From CAYWWM01 sp965198025 (GTDB taxonomy: Bacteria > Acidobacteriota > Terriglobia > 2-12-FULL-54-10), in the NCBI GenBank assembly GCA_965198025.1, contig OZ240237.1, positions 1,922,001 through 1,986,000 on the forward strand: a stretch of 64,000 nucleotides of DNA, read 5' to 3'. The notes under the pieces were generated by a model, which was not told where the DNA came from, made no database searches, and was given only the letters and a program-made list of their open reading frames with translations. A program made the position numbers and the translations under genes. Positions 25,660 through 33,549 of this stretch are shown here, piece by piece (the stretch's first letter is position 1; the number at the start of each line of letters is the position of its first letter).

Positions 25660-26676
25660 TGGCAGCAGAGAAATGAGGCCACTATTTTGCGATACACACT
25701 GCTAGTTGTGGAACAGTTGGACCGTGCTGCGCGCGAGCTGTTTGTCGATCATCCAATCAACAATCGCCTTGCGCTCATTCTTGTCGACAATGCAACTGAG
25801 CTTATTCTCCACCGTAGATACACCGACAAAGTTAACTTGGATCGTATGCGTCGAAGACTCGATCCAAGGCATCGAGCCTTGGCGGCAGGCAAATTCATTG
25901 ACGGAAAACTGAAGGTTTTAGAGGCGTTTGGCGAAATTTCGCAGCAAGAACGCCAGTTCATCAGCGCAGCTCATCAATACCGCAACGAGTTGTATCATGT
26001 TGGTCTGACACACGATGAAATTATTCGTTCGATATCCTGCCAGTATTTCAAACTATGCTGTGAGTTGTTTGAGCGGCTGAAGCCTGCTTGGCGGACCCAA
26101 AGCTCGACCGACAGGTTCACGGAAGTTGCGGAACGCTATCTTGAAAGACACAACGGGCATATTGATTTCATGTCAGTTGACAACGCGGCATTAGCAGAGA
26201 AGCTCCTTGCAAATCTGCGAGATGACATTGAAGCACTTCCATACTCACTATCGACAAGCGCGAGGGCGAGCATCGAGGCAGTAGAGGAAGCTTTTGACTT
26301 CCTGGTGCGGGACAATCCGGGCCACCATGATAGAGAAGCTATACTTCGCAAGGTTCAATGGCATCTCGATTTTACGCATGCGCTCGACCGTGAAGGAATA
26401 GACGGGTCTTGGATGGACCCCGGCTACATGGATGAAGTCCAACGTGTGCGGACGGCGCTGGAAGCTAACTGGCGCCAGCGTCACACTTCTGTGCCTACGG
26501 CCAAGTGGCTCAAGCACGCGGAAGCAATAGACAACGAGCCGGATCCCCTAAAGGCTATGAGTCTTCACCAAACGTTGTGCCACGACATGGCGTACCTTGA
26601 AGAAGCCATTATGAACGCCGCTAGTGAGTTAGACGCTTGGATTCAATTGGAAAGTGACCGGGCACGCGGAAAATAG
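25660..26676 (+). CDS. HEPN-like protein, 5' end cut by an IS3-type terminus
   Basis: About 338 residues, mostly helical. A segment LVDNATELILHRRY is followed by QYRNELYHVGLTHDEIIRSI, whose RNELYH fits the Rx4-6H motif of HEPN ribonucleases. C-terminal helices follow (MSLHQTLCHDMAYLEEAIM). No start codon with a ribosome-binding site is seen, because the frame runs upstream into the terminal repeat. HEPN proteins often act as RNase toxins or defence effectors, and that role here is inference. Codon use looks less GC-biased than the backbone genes. Confidence 0.6.
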   Translation, partial: WQQRNEATILRYTLLVVEQLDRAARELFVDHPINNRLALILVDNATELILHRRYTDKVNLDRMRRRLDPRHRALAAGKFIDGKLKVLEAFGEISQQERQFISAAHQYRNELYHVGLTHDEIIRSISCQYFKLCCELFERLKPAWRTQSSTDRFTEVAERYLERHNGHIDFMSVDNAALAEKLLANLRDDIEALPYSLSTSARASIEAVEEAFDFLVRDNPGHHDREAILRKVQWHLDFTHALDREGIDGSWMDPGYMDEVQRVRTALEANWRQRHTSVPTAKWLKHAEAIDNEPDPLKAMSLHQTLCHDMAYLEEAIMNAASELDAWIQLESDRARGK

Positions 26677-26827
26677 ACCTTTCGTACCAATTATTTCCCC
26701 CTCGGGAGTCCTAATTGTCGCTGGTGAGGCTTCGTCGGCATGGGCTCCAGCAGGGTCGACGCCTTCATAGATGAGTTTACATCACAGCCTGGAGCTGTGG
26801 CCACGACGACACCCGATGATATTGTCG

Positions 26828-26956
26828 CTACTGTCTGGGTCCCCTTGGCGAATCCGTCGCCGTCCCTTGGGTCAAGTAGTCCGACCAGTCGTCCATCAAG
26901 AACCGCCGCCGCTCAAAGAGGTCAGACCGGGCGTAGGCCGCTTCTACTTGCCACCA
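26828..26956 (-). pseudogene. C-terminal tail of a P4-type integrase
   Basis: QVEAAYARSDLFERRRFLMD then DWSDYL is the characteristic last helix of P4-type integrases. Together with the 23499-23645 fragment it could be one integrase split by later insertions. Nothing else is supported between 26677 and 27003. Confidence 0.6.
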
Positions 26957-27003
26957 CTAGCATGAATACTGTGGAACAACCAGCACAAATCTCGGCCCAT
27001 TAT

Positions 27004-28722
27004 TCATCTCCATGAAATGTCGGACTCAAATCTACCCTTCGATCCCTCCACAATGATTCGTTCCTCATACTCGCGACCCGAACGTAAAGGAGGCCCTGTG
27101 CGGGTAACAACGATGGTATAGTCGGCTGGCACCATTTCTGACCATAATCTCTCGACGATGCGGACGGCATTTTCACCCAATTCCTTGGCTTGTAAAACGG
27201 ATGTTTCGCGCAACACTTCCAAATGGATAGTCCTTTGCCTATCCTCTATCTTACCTCTGCCCCCCAACCCAACCTCAACAATGCTGTCGTCGCTGTTTTT
27301 GATTGCCAATATGGCATCGTCCATCATCTCCTGAGTAACTAATCCACTCGGGGTGCTGTGCTCGGCTACGGTGAGTTCGGCCACCAAAGCCCGCATTAGC
27401 TCCAACTGGTCCTGGAGTCCCACTAAAACAGACCCGAACAGTGCGACCGCTTGCTCTGTGTCCCTCCGGCCCGTCGCAGCCAACGCGGCCACCTCGGGCG
27501 GGGCCATCGCTTCCAGGTCCGCCATCTTCGTGGCAATAGTCGACAGCTCAGCCTCGACCGATTTTGCAAGGGCCACGACTGTCTCGCCCTCAGTCAGAGC
27601 AGCTGTCCAGGTCCCATGCCCCTGCTCCGCGGCGGCCGCAGCAGCACCGAACCGCACCAGCGCGACCTCATACTCTCGCTTTCTTTGTTCCCCGATCGCG
27701 CGCATTTGGTCGATCAGAGGTCGTAACTCCGCAAGCGCCAGTTCTTCGTCCTCTCTGGCCGTAACCCCCAAAATGTCCCGTAACCTCGCGAATGACAGTT
27801 CTAGACGTTCTTCATCGGTGAGTGGTCGTCCAAGCCGAGACTCTCGTGCCAAGACCTGAGCTTCGGCTTCTGCCGCATAGGATTGTCTGGCCTCCAAGCT
27901 GGCCTGGATTGTTTCCCGCCAGTTCGAATCAATCTCATTGCATCTGGTAAGAGCTAAGCCAGTTTGGATTTTTCTTTCCGAGGATTCAATAAGTGATAGG
28001 TCGGAATCGGAAAGGTTCTCACCGACATAGTTCATACCAAGAAGCATGACATCGCCAGGGATGAACCCCAATTCATCCAATAGTTCAAATCCGGAGTTCG
28101 TGTCTTGATACCTTTGGATTGCTTGTAACCAAGCAAAGTACCGTCCTCCCCGCCCAAATCCCAATCTGATAAATTCGTGGTCGTCCTTGAATGCATGGAG
28201 TTGGTCGTATAACCGCACGAGTTCTATCGCTGCCTCTGAGAGCTTCCTCGGGATACAAGGCAAGACTCCCGTGGCTTCTGAGTCGACCTGCGTATCTGTT
28301 AGTTCCCGTACTGTCGACGGAATCGATTCATACGGCGTTCTGCTGGATGTACTGGAGTAGCACCCGATTGCTCGCAGGTCTTCATTCATCCTGTTTGCAT
28401 AGGATTGATCGAGTCTTCTCACTTCGTTCCGGATTTCGTAGAGTTCCTGGCAGTCGGCCCCGGCGGCGAGCCTCTGCTGGAAACTAGCGTATCCAGTACG
28501 TGCATTTGACCATTCTTCTTCCGGTTGCCCTGCTGACGTGGGGTGTGGAACTGTGGGGCGTGGAATTAACGAATCACCGGCGTAGAACAGCACAAATGAC
28601 GCAATCCATACAATGGCCGCCCGCCTACGTGTTGGTAACCAAAGACCTGGCAACGGCCGAATGAGTGAAATGAAAGACACCGTTCCCGCCGCCATACTTA
28701 TGAGAACTAACAAGCCGCCCAT
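27004..28722 (-). CDS. Membrane-anchored coiled-coil protein, unknown function
   Basis: The protein has 572 residues. Two hydrophobic segments at ~3-22 and ~34-52 are separated by a basic loop (LPTRRRA), a pattern seen at the N-terminus of several small membrane proteins. A long Glu/Ala/Arg-rich region (about 250-450) with heptad character follows, then a mixed C-terminal domain with YTIVVTRTGPPLRSG. ATG 28722 has AGGAG six bases upstream. The protein is intact and stands alone between an integrase tail and a MITE end. It could be an anchored sensor or scaffold, but no family is recognised. Confidence 0.65.
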   Translation of the reverse strand: MGGLLVLISMAAGTVSFISLIRPLPGLWLPTRRRAAIVWIASFVLFYAGDSLIPRPTVPHPTSAGQPEEEWSNARTGYASFQQRLAAGADCQELYEIRNEVRRLDQSYANRMNEDLRAIGCYSSTSSRTPYESIPSTVRELTDTQVDSEATGVLPCIPRKLSEAAIELVRLYDQLHAFKDDHEFIRLGFGRGGRYFAWLQAIQRYQDTNSGFELLDELGFIPGDVMLLGMNYVGENLSDSDLSLIESSERKIQTGLALTRCNEIDSNWRETIQASLEARQSYAAEAEAQVLARESRLGRPLTDEERLELSFARLRDILGVTAREDEELALAELRPLIDQMRAIGEQRKREYEVALVRFGAAAAAAEQGHGTWTAALTEGETVVALAKSVEAELSTIATKMADLEAMAPPEVAALAATGRRDTEQAVALFGSVLVGLQDQLELMRALVAELTVAEHSTPSGLVTQEMMDDAILAIKNSDDSIVEVGLGGRGKIEDRQRTIHLEVLRETSVLQAKELGENAVRIVERLWSEMVPADYTIVVTRTGPPLRSGREYEERIIVEGSKGRFESDISWR

Positions 28723-29023
28723 GTGTGACTCCTGTTGTGGGTCTAGTCGCCTTCATGGTAGCTCCCTGGACAGGGCGGATGCAACTTCGCAGAAAAAGCT
28801 GGCTGGTGGAATGAGTTAATCTGCAGATTACGCAGATTCAGGAAGAGAAGGATGTCGCTGCGGCGGTCGGCGTCAGCGGCGCGGGTAACTAACCTATCCG
28901 CGAAGGTCCTCTAGGGTCCAGTGGATTCCCGTTCGGAAAGAGGGATATAATGAGGGGATCATGTTGGGTTCATATCATATATATCGATTATTATGAACAA
29001 CTTACAAGTTGTACTTGGTTGAC

Positions 29024-29061
29024 CTACCTGCGGGCTATACAGCAACGCTGAAAATGGTCTA
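29024..29061 (-). repeat. MITE-like element, single end
   Basis: The 38 bases are the reverse complement of the left end of the element at 15089 with one difference (CTACCTGCGGGCTATACAGC...GAAAATGGTCTA). The rest of the element is absent. The surrounding 28723-29117 contains no supported gene; an AT-rich run lies at 28948-29010. Confidence 0.7.
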
Positions 29062-29117
29062 GGGGGGATGGACCCGTCCACCGAAGCGTATGCCGCCCCA
29101 GAGTTTGCAGACAACCT

Positions 29118-29517
29118 TATAGTGGCGCTGGTCGTATCGGTCCGTTCATTCCCCTGATCGGGCCGAGCGTTCTTCTGGTAGTGCCAGCGGTCTTTCGTTT
29201 CAAGAAGGCTCAGAACCCGTTTGATGTCAGGAAATTGGCCAGCGCATTGGTAACGGATGAACCCTACCGATATACGCGCAATCCCGGCTACCTGGCCTTG
29301 ACCCTGTTTTATCTGGGGTTGGGATTTCTCTCCAACAGCTTTTGGGTGGTGTTCCTTCTGCTTCCCACCCTTCTATTGATAGATCGGGCAAGTGGTACGC
29401 AAGGAGGAAAGACATCTGGGGGACCATTTCGGCGACGCTTATCGAGAATACAAGGCTCGGGTGTCGCGCTGGCTCCAAGAGAATGAAAGGACGGTCTCGC
29501 TGAATTACTTCTTGTAG
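29118..29517 (+). pseudogene. Isoprenylcysteine-methyltransferase-like membrane protein, frameshifted
   Basis: The sequence has GPFIPLIGPSVLLVVPAVFR, then EPYRYTRNPGYLALTLFYLG (the RNPxYL box of ICMT/PEMT-like methyltransferases), a membrane segment, and IDR. Near 29390 one extra base shifts the frame, and the family tail VVRKEERHLGDHFGDAYREY then KARVSRWL continues in the next frame to 29517. The first transmembrane part is incomplete. Its end overlaps the tail of the opposite-strand hydrolase by 13 bases. Confidence 0.65.
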
Positions 29518-30896
29518 TATCCGTTCTGGATGGCCTCCCACCAGGTCTCGGCCACGGCCGGGAAGGTTCCCATGGGCAGGCCGGACTCGGGTCTGGAATA
29601 GCCATGGGTCCCGGCCTTGAATTCGACCAGCCGGACCTTGGGTGGAGGATCCATGGCAGCAAACATTGGGAGCGTGACCTGCCGGTACCTTGCAGCCATA
29701 TGGTCGGCACTGGCCAGCGCCACCCCGAAGATTACCGGTGGCACCGGCTTGACGTTGAGACCGCGCAGCTCCCGGGAGTAGCCCACATACTGCTCGATCA
29801 GCTCCTGCGTCTCCTCGACCGACAGGTTCAAGCGCTTGGCGGTGGCACGGGCTGCTTGCGATAGCTGGTGTACGCTTCCAAAGTGTATGGGGCCTTCGGC
29901 TTTGAAGTTGGGACGGCTCTTGGACCTCTCCCAACTCTCGAAAACCTGCTCGATCAGGGTGGGCAGCTCCATGAGCGCTTCCGGTCCTTCCTGCATAAGG
30001 GCCTCCGGCCCGGCGTAGCGAGCTGTGTCGCGCCAGGTCCGTACATGCAGGCAGTTGAAGGGAAGATCTCCGTACTGTTTCCCGGTGGGATTGCCCGAGG
30101 ACCGGGTCTGAACCCGGAAGATGTATCCGAAGGGGGAGCTTTCCATGCCGATGACCCCGGCGATGTTCTCCACGCGCTGGGTGAACATGAAGGCAAAGGG
30201 CCCGCCGGTGGAGTGACCGTGGATGTAGACGGAATACTCTCCCGGCGGCAGGTTGCGGCGCATCAGGTCCTTGCCGGCGGCTTCGAAGGCCACTGGCCAG
30301 CCGGCCATGCGGTTGTAAAACTCCGTTCCTTCCTTCCCGCATGCCAGGGTCAGGGTGCCATACTTCGCCTGCAGCGACTTGTCCTCCCGGATCTCGTACT
30401 GGTCCTGGGTAATGGGTCTCTCTCGGTGCCAGATGGGGGTTCGAACAGAGCCATCCGCCTTGATGGTGTCACCCGGCCACTCCCGGCTGGGATCATTCAA
30501 GTAGAGACGGCCCGGATAGGTCATGGTCACCACCTTGACCCCATATTTACTGACCAGGAATCGGGCTTCCGTGTCCTTGGATCTGTGATCCCCCGCTCCG
30601 CCATGGATCAGGAAGTAGCCGATCTTTTTTCCATCCGGTCCGATAGGAATCCGGGAAGGGTCCTCAGGCTCATAAACCATTCCCCCCGCTTCCCAGTCCA
30701 GCTCCAGCGCACGGAAGCGGAAGATGTCCTCCCGGGCCTTGTAGGGGATGTCAGGGCGATTCAGCACTCGCTCGGAGATCTCGACCATCTCTTCACGGGA
30801 CAAATCGGCCGGGGGCTCCCATTGAGCCCAGGCAGCGGGTGCTGTAAAGAGCAGAGCGGCAATTCCGGTCATCGAAAGCAAGACAGTTCTTGGCAT
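29505..30896 (-). CDS. Exported alpha/beta-hydrolase-fold protein
   Basis: The protein has 463 residues. Start ATG 30896 has GAAGGAG upstream, followed by a signal peptide (MPRTVLLSMTGIAALLFTAP). The oxyanion strand is YFLIHGGAGDHRS, the nucleophile elbow is YIHGHSTGGPF (Ser in GHSTG), and a late His lies in FKAGTHGYSRPE. The large insert between strand and nucleophile is unusual. Substrate is unknown. A degenerate amidohydrolase lies 50 bp upstream on the same strand, so the two may once have formed an operon. Confidence 0.7.
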   Translation of the reverse strand: MPRTVLLSMTGIAALLFTAPAAWAQWEPPADLSREEMVEISERVLNRPDIPYKAREDIFRFRALELDWEAGGMVYEPEDPSRIPIGPDGKKIGYFLIHGGAGDHRSKDTEARFLVSKYGVKVVTMTYPGRLYLNDPSREWPGDTIKADGSVRTPIWHRERPITQDQYEIREDKSLQAKYGTLTLACGKEGTEFYNRMAGWPVAFEAAGKDLMRRNLPPGEYSVYIHGHSTGGPFAFMFTQRVENIAGVIGMESSPFGYIFRVQTRSSGNPTGKQYGDLPFNCLHVRTWRDTARYAGPEALMQEGPEALMELPTLIEQVFESWERSKSRPNFKAEGPIHFGSVHQLSQAARATAKRLNLSVEETQELIEQYVGYSRELRGLNVKPVPPVIFGVALASADHMAARYRQVTLPMFAAMDPPPKVRLVEFKAGTHGYSRPESGLPMGTFPAVAETWWEAIQNGYYKK

Positions 30897-30947
30897 GGTA
30901 GTCTCCTTCTCTCCCGGGGACCCCACGGCCACCGGGGATCAATCCCG

Positions 30948-31345
30948 TCAGTACCGGATGGTGAAGCCACCCCGACAACCGATGGAGGGGAAACCCTTCT
31001 CACGGGCGAAGTCGGCTTCCGTGCATCGGATCTTCTCACCCCACCAGGGTCATTAGGACCTGGATGCCGAGATATTGCCCTCGGGAACCGAAGGGTCCAG
31101 GGGGATTCTTGTCCAAGACGATAGATCGGCGACCTTCCCGGGCTCAATGGAACTCGGCTCATACTCCCGCTCCACGTATTCGGCACACAGCGAGTCATCA
31201 TGACAAGGGCCGTGGCTCGTTCTACCTTCTTCTGTGGTCCATAGACGATTCCCCGATAGTTCTTTCGGGTGACCATATACTCCATGCCGAACATGGGCTT
31301 GCCCCGTTCCCCGTGAACGTCGGCCGGGAACGAAACACCTAGCTT
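30948..31345 (-). pseudogene. C-terminal remnant of an amidohydrolase
   Basis: Pieces in two frames give MFGMEYMVTRK, EKVERATALVMMT-like sequence, then SSIEPGKVADL and PLDPSVPE, the usual amidohydrolase tail motif (G-x-I-E-P-G-K-x-A-D-L). The true end (ADFAREKGF, FTIRY) lies in a further frame with its stop at 30948. At least two frameshifts are present and the metal-binding N-terminal half is absent. Confidence 0.6.
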
Positions 31346-31469
31346 GCGAAGCCCCTGACCTGTTCCCGGGATTGAGCCAATTCTGCTGAGAGAGTTCAGG
31401 ACTCATCATCCCGCTCAATGGGGACGACTTGAGACTTCCGAGGCCGGAGGCCGCTAGCTAACGCACTGT

Positions 31470-31742
31470 ATGCCCGCAACCGTATTGTACTGCCGCCGCC
31501 ACCGTTCGATCAAGACCCGCGCCTGGGTCCTCAAAATCAATGGCAACAACCTCTTCGCCAGCGAAGCGGAAGGCGAGCCACCGGTTGCGTGTTACGTGGA
31601 AGTCCCAGCAACCCTTCCGACCACCGACCAAGGGCATATTCGGCTCTGGCTACAGAATGTAATCGATCCTCGGAGACTATCCCTGGCTGAGCAGCTTGTT
31701 GCGAACGATGATGCGGCCCTAGGCAAATATTTGCAAAGGTGA
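31470..31742 (+). CDS. Hypothetical protein
   Basis: The protein has 90 residues (MPATVLYCRRHRSIKTRAWV, then LKINGNNLFASEAEGEPPVA and a VIDPRRLSLAEQLVANDD tail). The composition is protein-like with few rare codons, but no family is recognised and no ribosome-binding site is seen. It lies within the decayed region just before the tRNA remnant. Confidence 0.35.
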   Translation: MPATVLYCRRHRSIKTRAWVLKINGNNLFASEAEGEPPVACYVEVPATLPTTDQGHIRLWLQNVIDPRRLSLAEQLVANDDAALGKYLQR

Positions 31743-31965
31743 AGAAAAAAGCTGAGTGCGGTCACTTGCAGCTTCGCTGTGGAATCCGAAGCAGAGAATG
31801 GTGGTTGGAGAAAGCAGGTCCCCCGAACCACCGCAAATGAACCGTCAGAAAACTCGCCCAGCAAGCGGGCTAGACCGTAGGCGTTGCGAGCGAAAGCAGG
31901 CACCCCAAATTCGTGTAAGAGCAACGAAAGGTGGGAGCTGGGAGAAAACCATGGAAGACGCGCCG

Positions 31966-32013
31966 TTGCCTTTAGGCAGAGCGTCCTGGGTTCGAGTCCC
32001 AACCGGCTCACCA
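31966..32013 (+). pseudogene. Degenerate tRNA 3' half (possible attachment-site remnant)
   Basis: TTGCCTTTAGGCAGAGCGTC, then CTGGGTTCGAGTCCC and AACCGGCTCACCA align with the anticodon-arm-to-CCA half of tRNA-Lys at 6919-6994, with one gap and about seven changes. No D-arm or matching 5' acceptor lies upstream, and the anticodon loop is one base short. It could be the far att site of an island integrated in tRNA-Lys, much decayed. The rest of 31743-32116 holds no supported gene. Confidence 0.6.
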
Positions 32014-32116
32014 AAGGTTCACACGATCTTCCGTCGGCTTCGTACTATTCATCCGTTCCGGAGTGAGGGAACAAGACTCGGCAGACTGCTTGAAAGGGGG
32101 CAGCCGCAAAACGAAC

Positions 32117-32139
32117 GGGCGCACGCAGTGCGTGCGCCC
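32117..32139 (-). terminator. Hairpin terminator after the DUF1592/DUF1552 operon
   Basis: A perfect 10-bp GC stem (GGGCGCACGC with GCGTGCGCCC) closes a 3-base loop. Read on the minus strand it is followed by GTTCGTTTT, about 50 bases after the DUF1552 stop. A second hairpin (GGGGACA...TGTCCCC) lies nearer the gene at 32152-32175. Confidence 0.7.
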
Positions 32140-32187
32140 AGAAGCCTTCGTGGGGACATCGCGAACGGTGTCCCCAGGACGGGATAG

Positions 32188-33549
32188 TTAGACAGCCAGC
32201 AGATCGAGCTTGCCAGTGGCGTCCCCGAAGTCATCCACCGGAATCGCCAACTTGTCCAGCATGGTGACCAGCAGGTTCGACACCGGAGTCTCGTTTTCCT
32301 TGGGGTACCGCAGGTGACGGCCACCCTGGTTCCGGCCGGACCTTCCACCCACGAGCAGGATCGGGAGGTCGTCATGCAGGTGATCGTTGCTGTTGCTGAG
32401 GCTGCTGCCGTACAGGATCACGGTGTGATCCAGCAAGGAACCGTTGCCGTCGGGCGTCGCTTTCAGCTTCTCGAGGAAATACGAGAACAGTTTGACGTGA
32501 TAGTTCTGGACCACGGCAAGCCTGTCCAGCATATCCTGCTGGTTCTTGTGGTGCGACAACGGGTGGTGCGGCTCGGAGATGCCGATCTCCCGATAGGCCC
32601 GGGTGCTTTTCTCGCGAGCCATCATGAACGTGATGACGCGGGTCATGTCCGTCTGGAAAGCCAACGCCTGCAGATCGAACATGAGCTTCACGTGCTCTTC
32701 GTACGTGGGCGGAATGCCCACGGGGCGCTCCATCACGGGCAGCTCCCGCGAATTCTGCTCTTCGGCCAACTGGATGCGCTGCTCGATGTCCCGCACGGCG
32801 TCGAGGTACTCGGTGAGCTTGGTGCGGTCGCCGGAACCGAGGTTGCGCATCATCGGAGTGACTTCCTGGACCACCGAGTCGAGCAGGCTGCGGTCTTCCC
32901 GGATTCGGGCGAGACGCGCTTTGGGGTCGGTGCTGTCGCTGTCTCCGAACAGGCGCTCGAACACGACGCGCGGCTGGCACTCCATCGGCAGCGCCGTGGT
33001 GGGCGTTCGCCAGCTAAGCGTATTGATGTAGGCGCCGCTATAGCCGGCGTCGGTTTCACCCACCAGCTCGGCGGAGTTTTCGATGGCCAACTCCAGCGAC
33101 GCCACCTGGGTCTTCTTGCCCAGCTCCCTCGCGGCGAGCTGGTCCGCCGAAATGCCCGCCTGAATGTCGGGACCTTCGGTCTTCTTGGGGTGAACTCCCG
33201 TCAAGAACGACCCAGTGCCGCGAGCATGGTCGCCGCCGCCTTCGCCGGGGAGCGGGAAGCCATGCTTGTGCACGAGGCCGGTCAGGATGGTGGTCTGGTC
33301 CCGGAAGGGTGCGATCGGTTCCAGGATCGGGGTGGTCTCAAAGGCGGCTCCTTCGGTCTTCGGGGTCCACTTGTCCATGACCATCCCGTTCGGGACATAG
33401 ACCACCGAGAAGCGAGTCGTCGGTTTCGCCGCCGTATCGAGCTCGGACGCAAACGCGGGGACCATTCCGTCCAGCAGCGGCAAAGCAAACGTAGCGCCCA
33501 TGCCGCGCAGAAACGTGCGGCGCGGAATGGCTTTCTTGAAAATCATCAT
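32188..33549 (-). CDS. DUF1552 Tat-exported protein
   Basis: The protein has 453 residues. It has a twin-arginine signal IPRRTFLRGMG at residues ~8-18, then DUF1552 landmarks (RFSVVYVPNGMVMDKWTP, GGGDHARGTGSFLTG, FDLQALAFQTDMTRVITFM, HHPLSHHKNQ, ILYGSSLSNSNDHLH). The family is almost always paired with DUF1592-type cytochromes in Planctomycetes, Verrucomicrobia and Acidobacteria, with no proven function. Its ATG overlaps the upstream stop as ATGA, so translation is coupled. Confidence 0.92.
   Translation of the reverse strand: MMIFKKAIPRRTFLRGMGATFALPLLDGMVPAFASELDTAAKPTTRFSVVYVPNGMVMDKWTPKTEGAAFETTPILEPIAPFRDQTTILTGLVHKHGFPLPGEGGGDHARGTGSFLTGVHPKKTEGPDIQAGISADQLAARELGKKTQVASLELAIENSAELVGETDAGYSGAYINTLSWRTPTTALPMECQPRVVFERLFGDSDSTDPKARLARIREDRSLLDSVVQEVTPMMRNLGSGDRTKLTEYLDAVRDIEQRIQLAEEQNSRELPVMERPVGIPPTYEEHVKLMFDLQALAFQTDMTRVITFMMAREKSTRAYREIGISEPHHPLSHHKNQQDMLDRLAVVQNYHVKLFSYFLEKLKATPDGNGSLLDHTVILYGSSLSNSNDHLHDDLPILLVGGRSGRNQGGRHLRYPKENETPVSNLLVTMLDKLAIPVDDFGDATGKLDLLAV

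Noticed and set aside
6949..32013. Calling 31966-32013 a functional second tRNA-Lys
   Set aside because: No D-arm or 5' acceptor strand, and the anticodon loop is one base short.
31592..32014. Minus-strand frame beginning MVSRLGLEPRTLCLK
   Set aside because: This is the well-known artefact of reading antisense through a tRNA T-arm; it supports the tRNA remnant instead.
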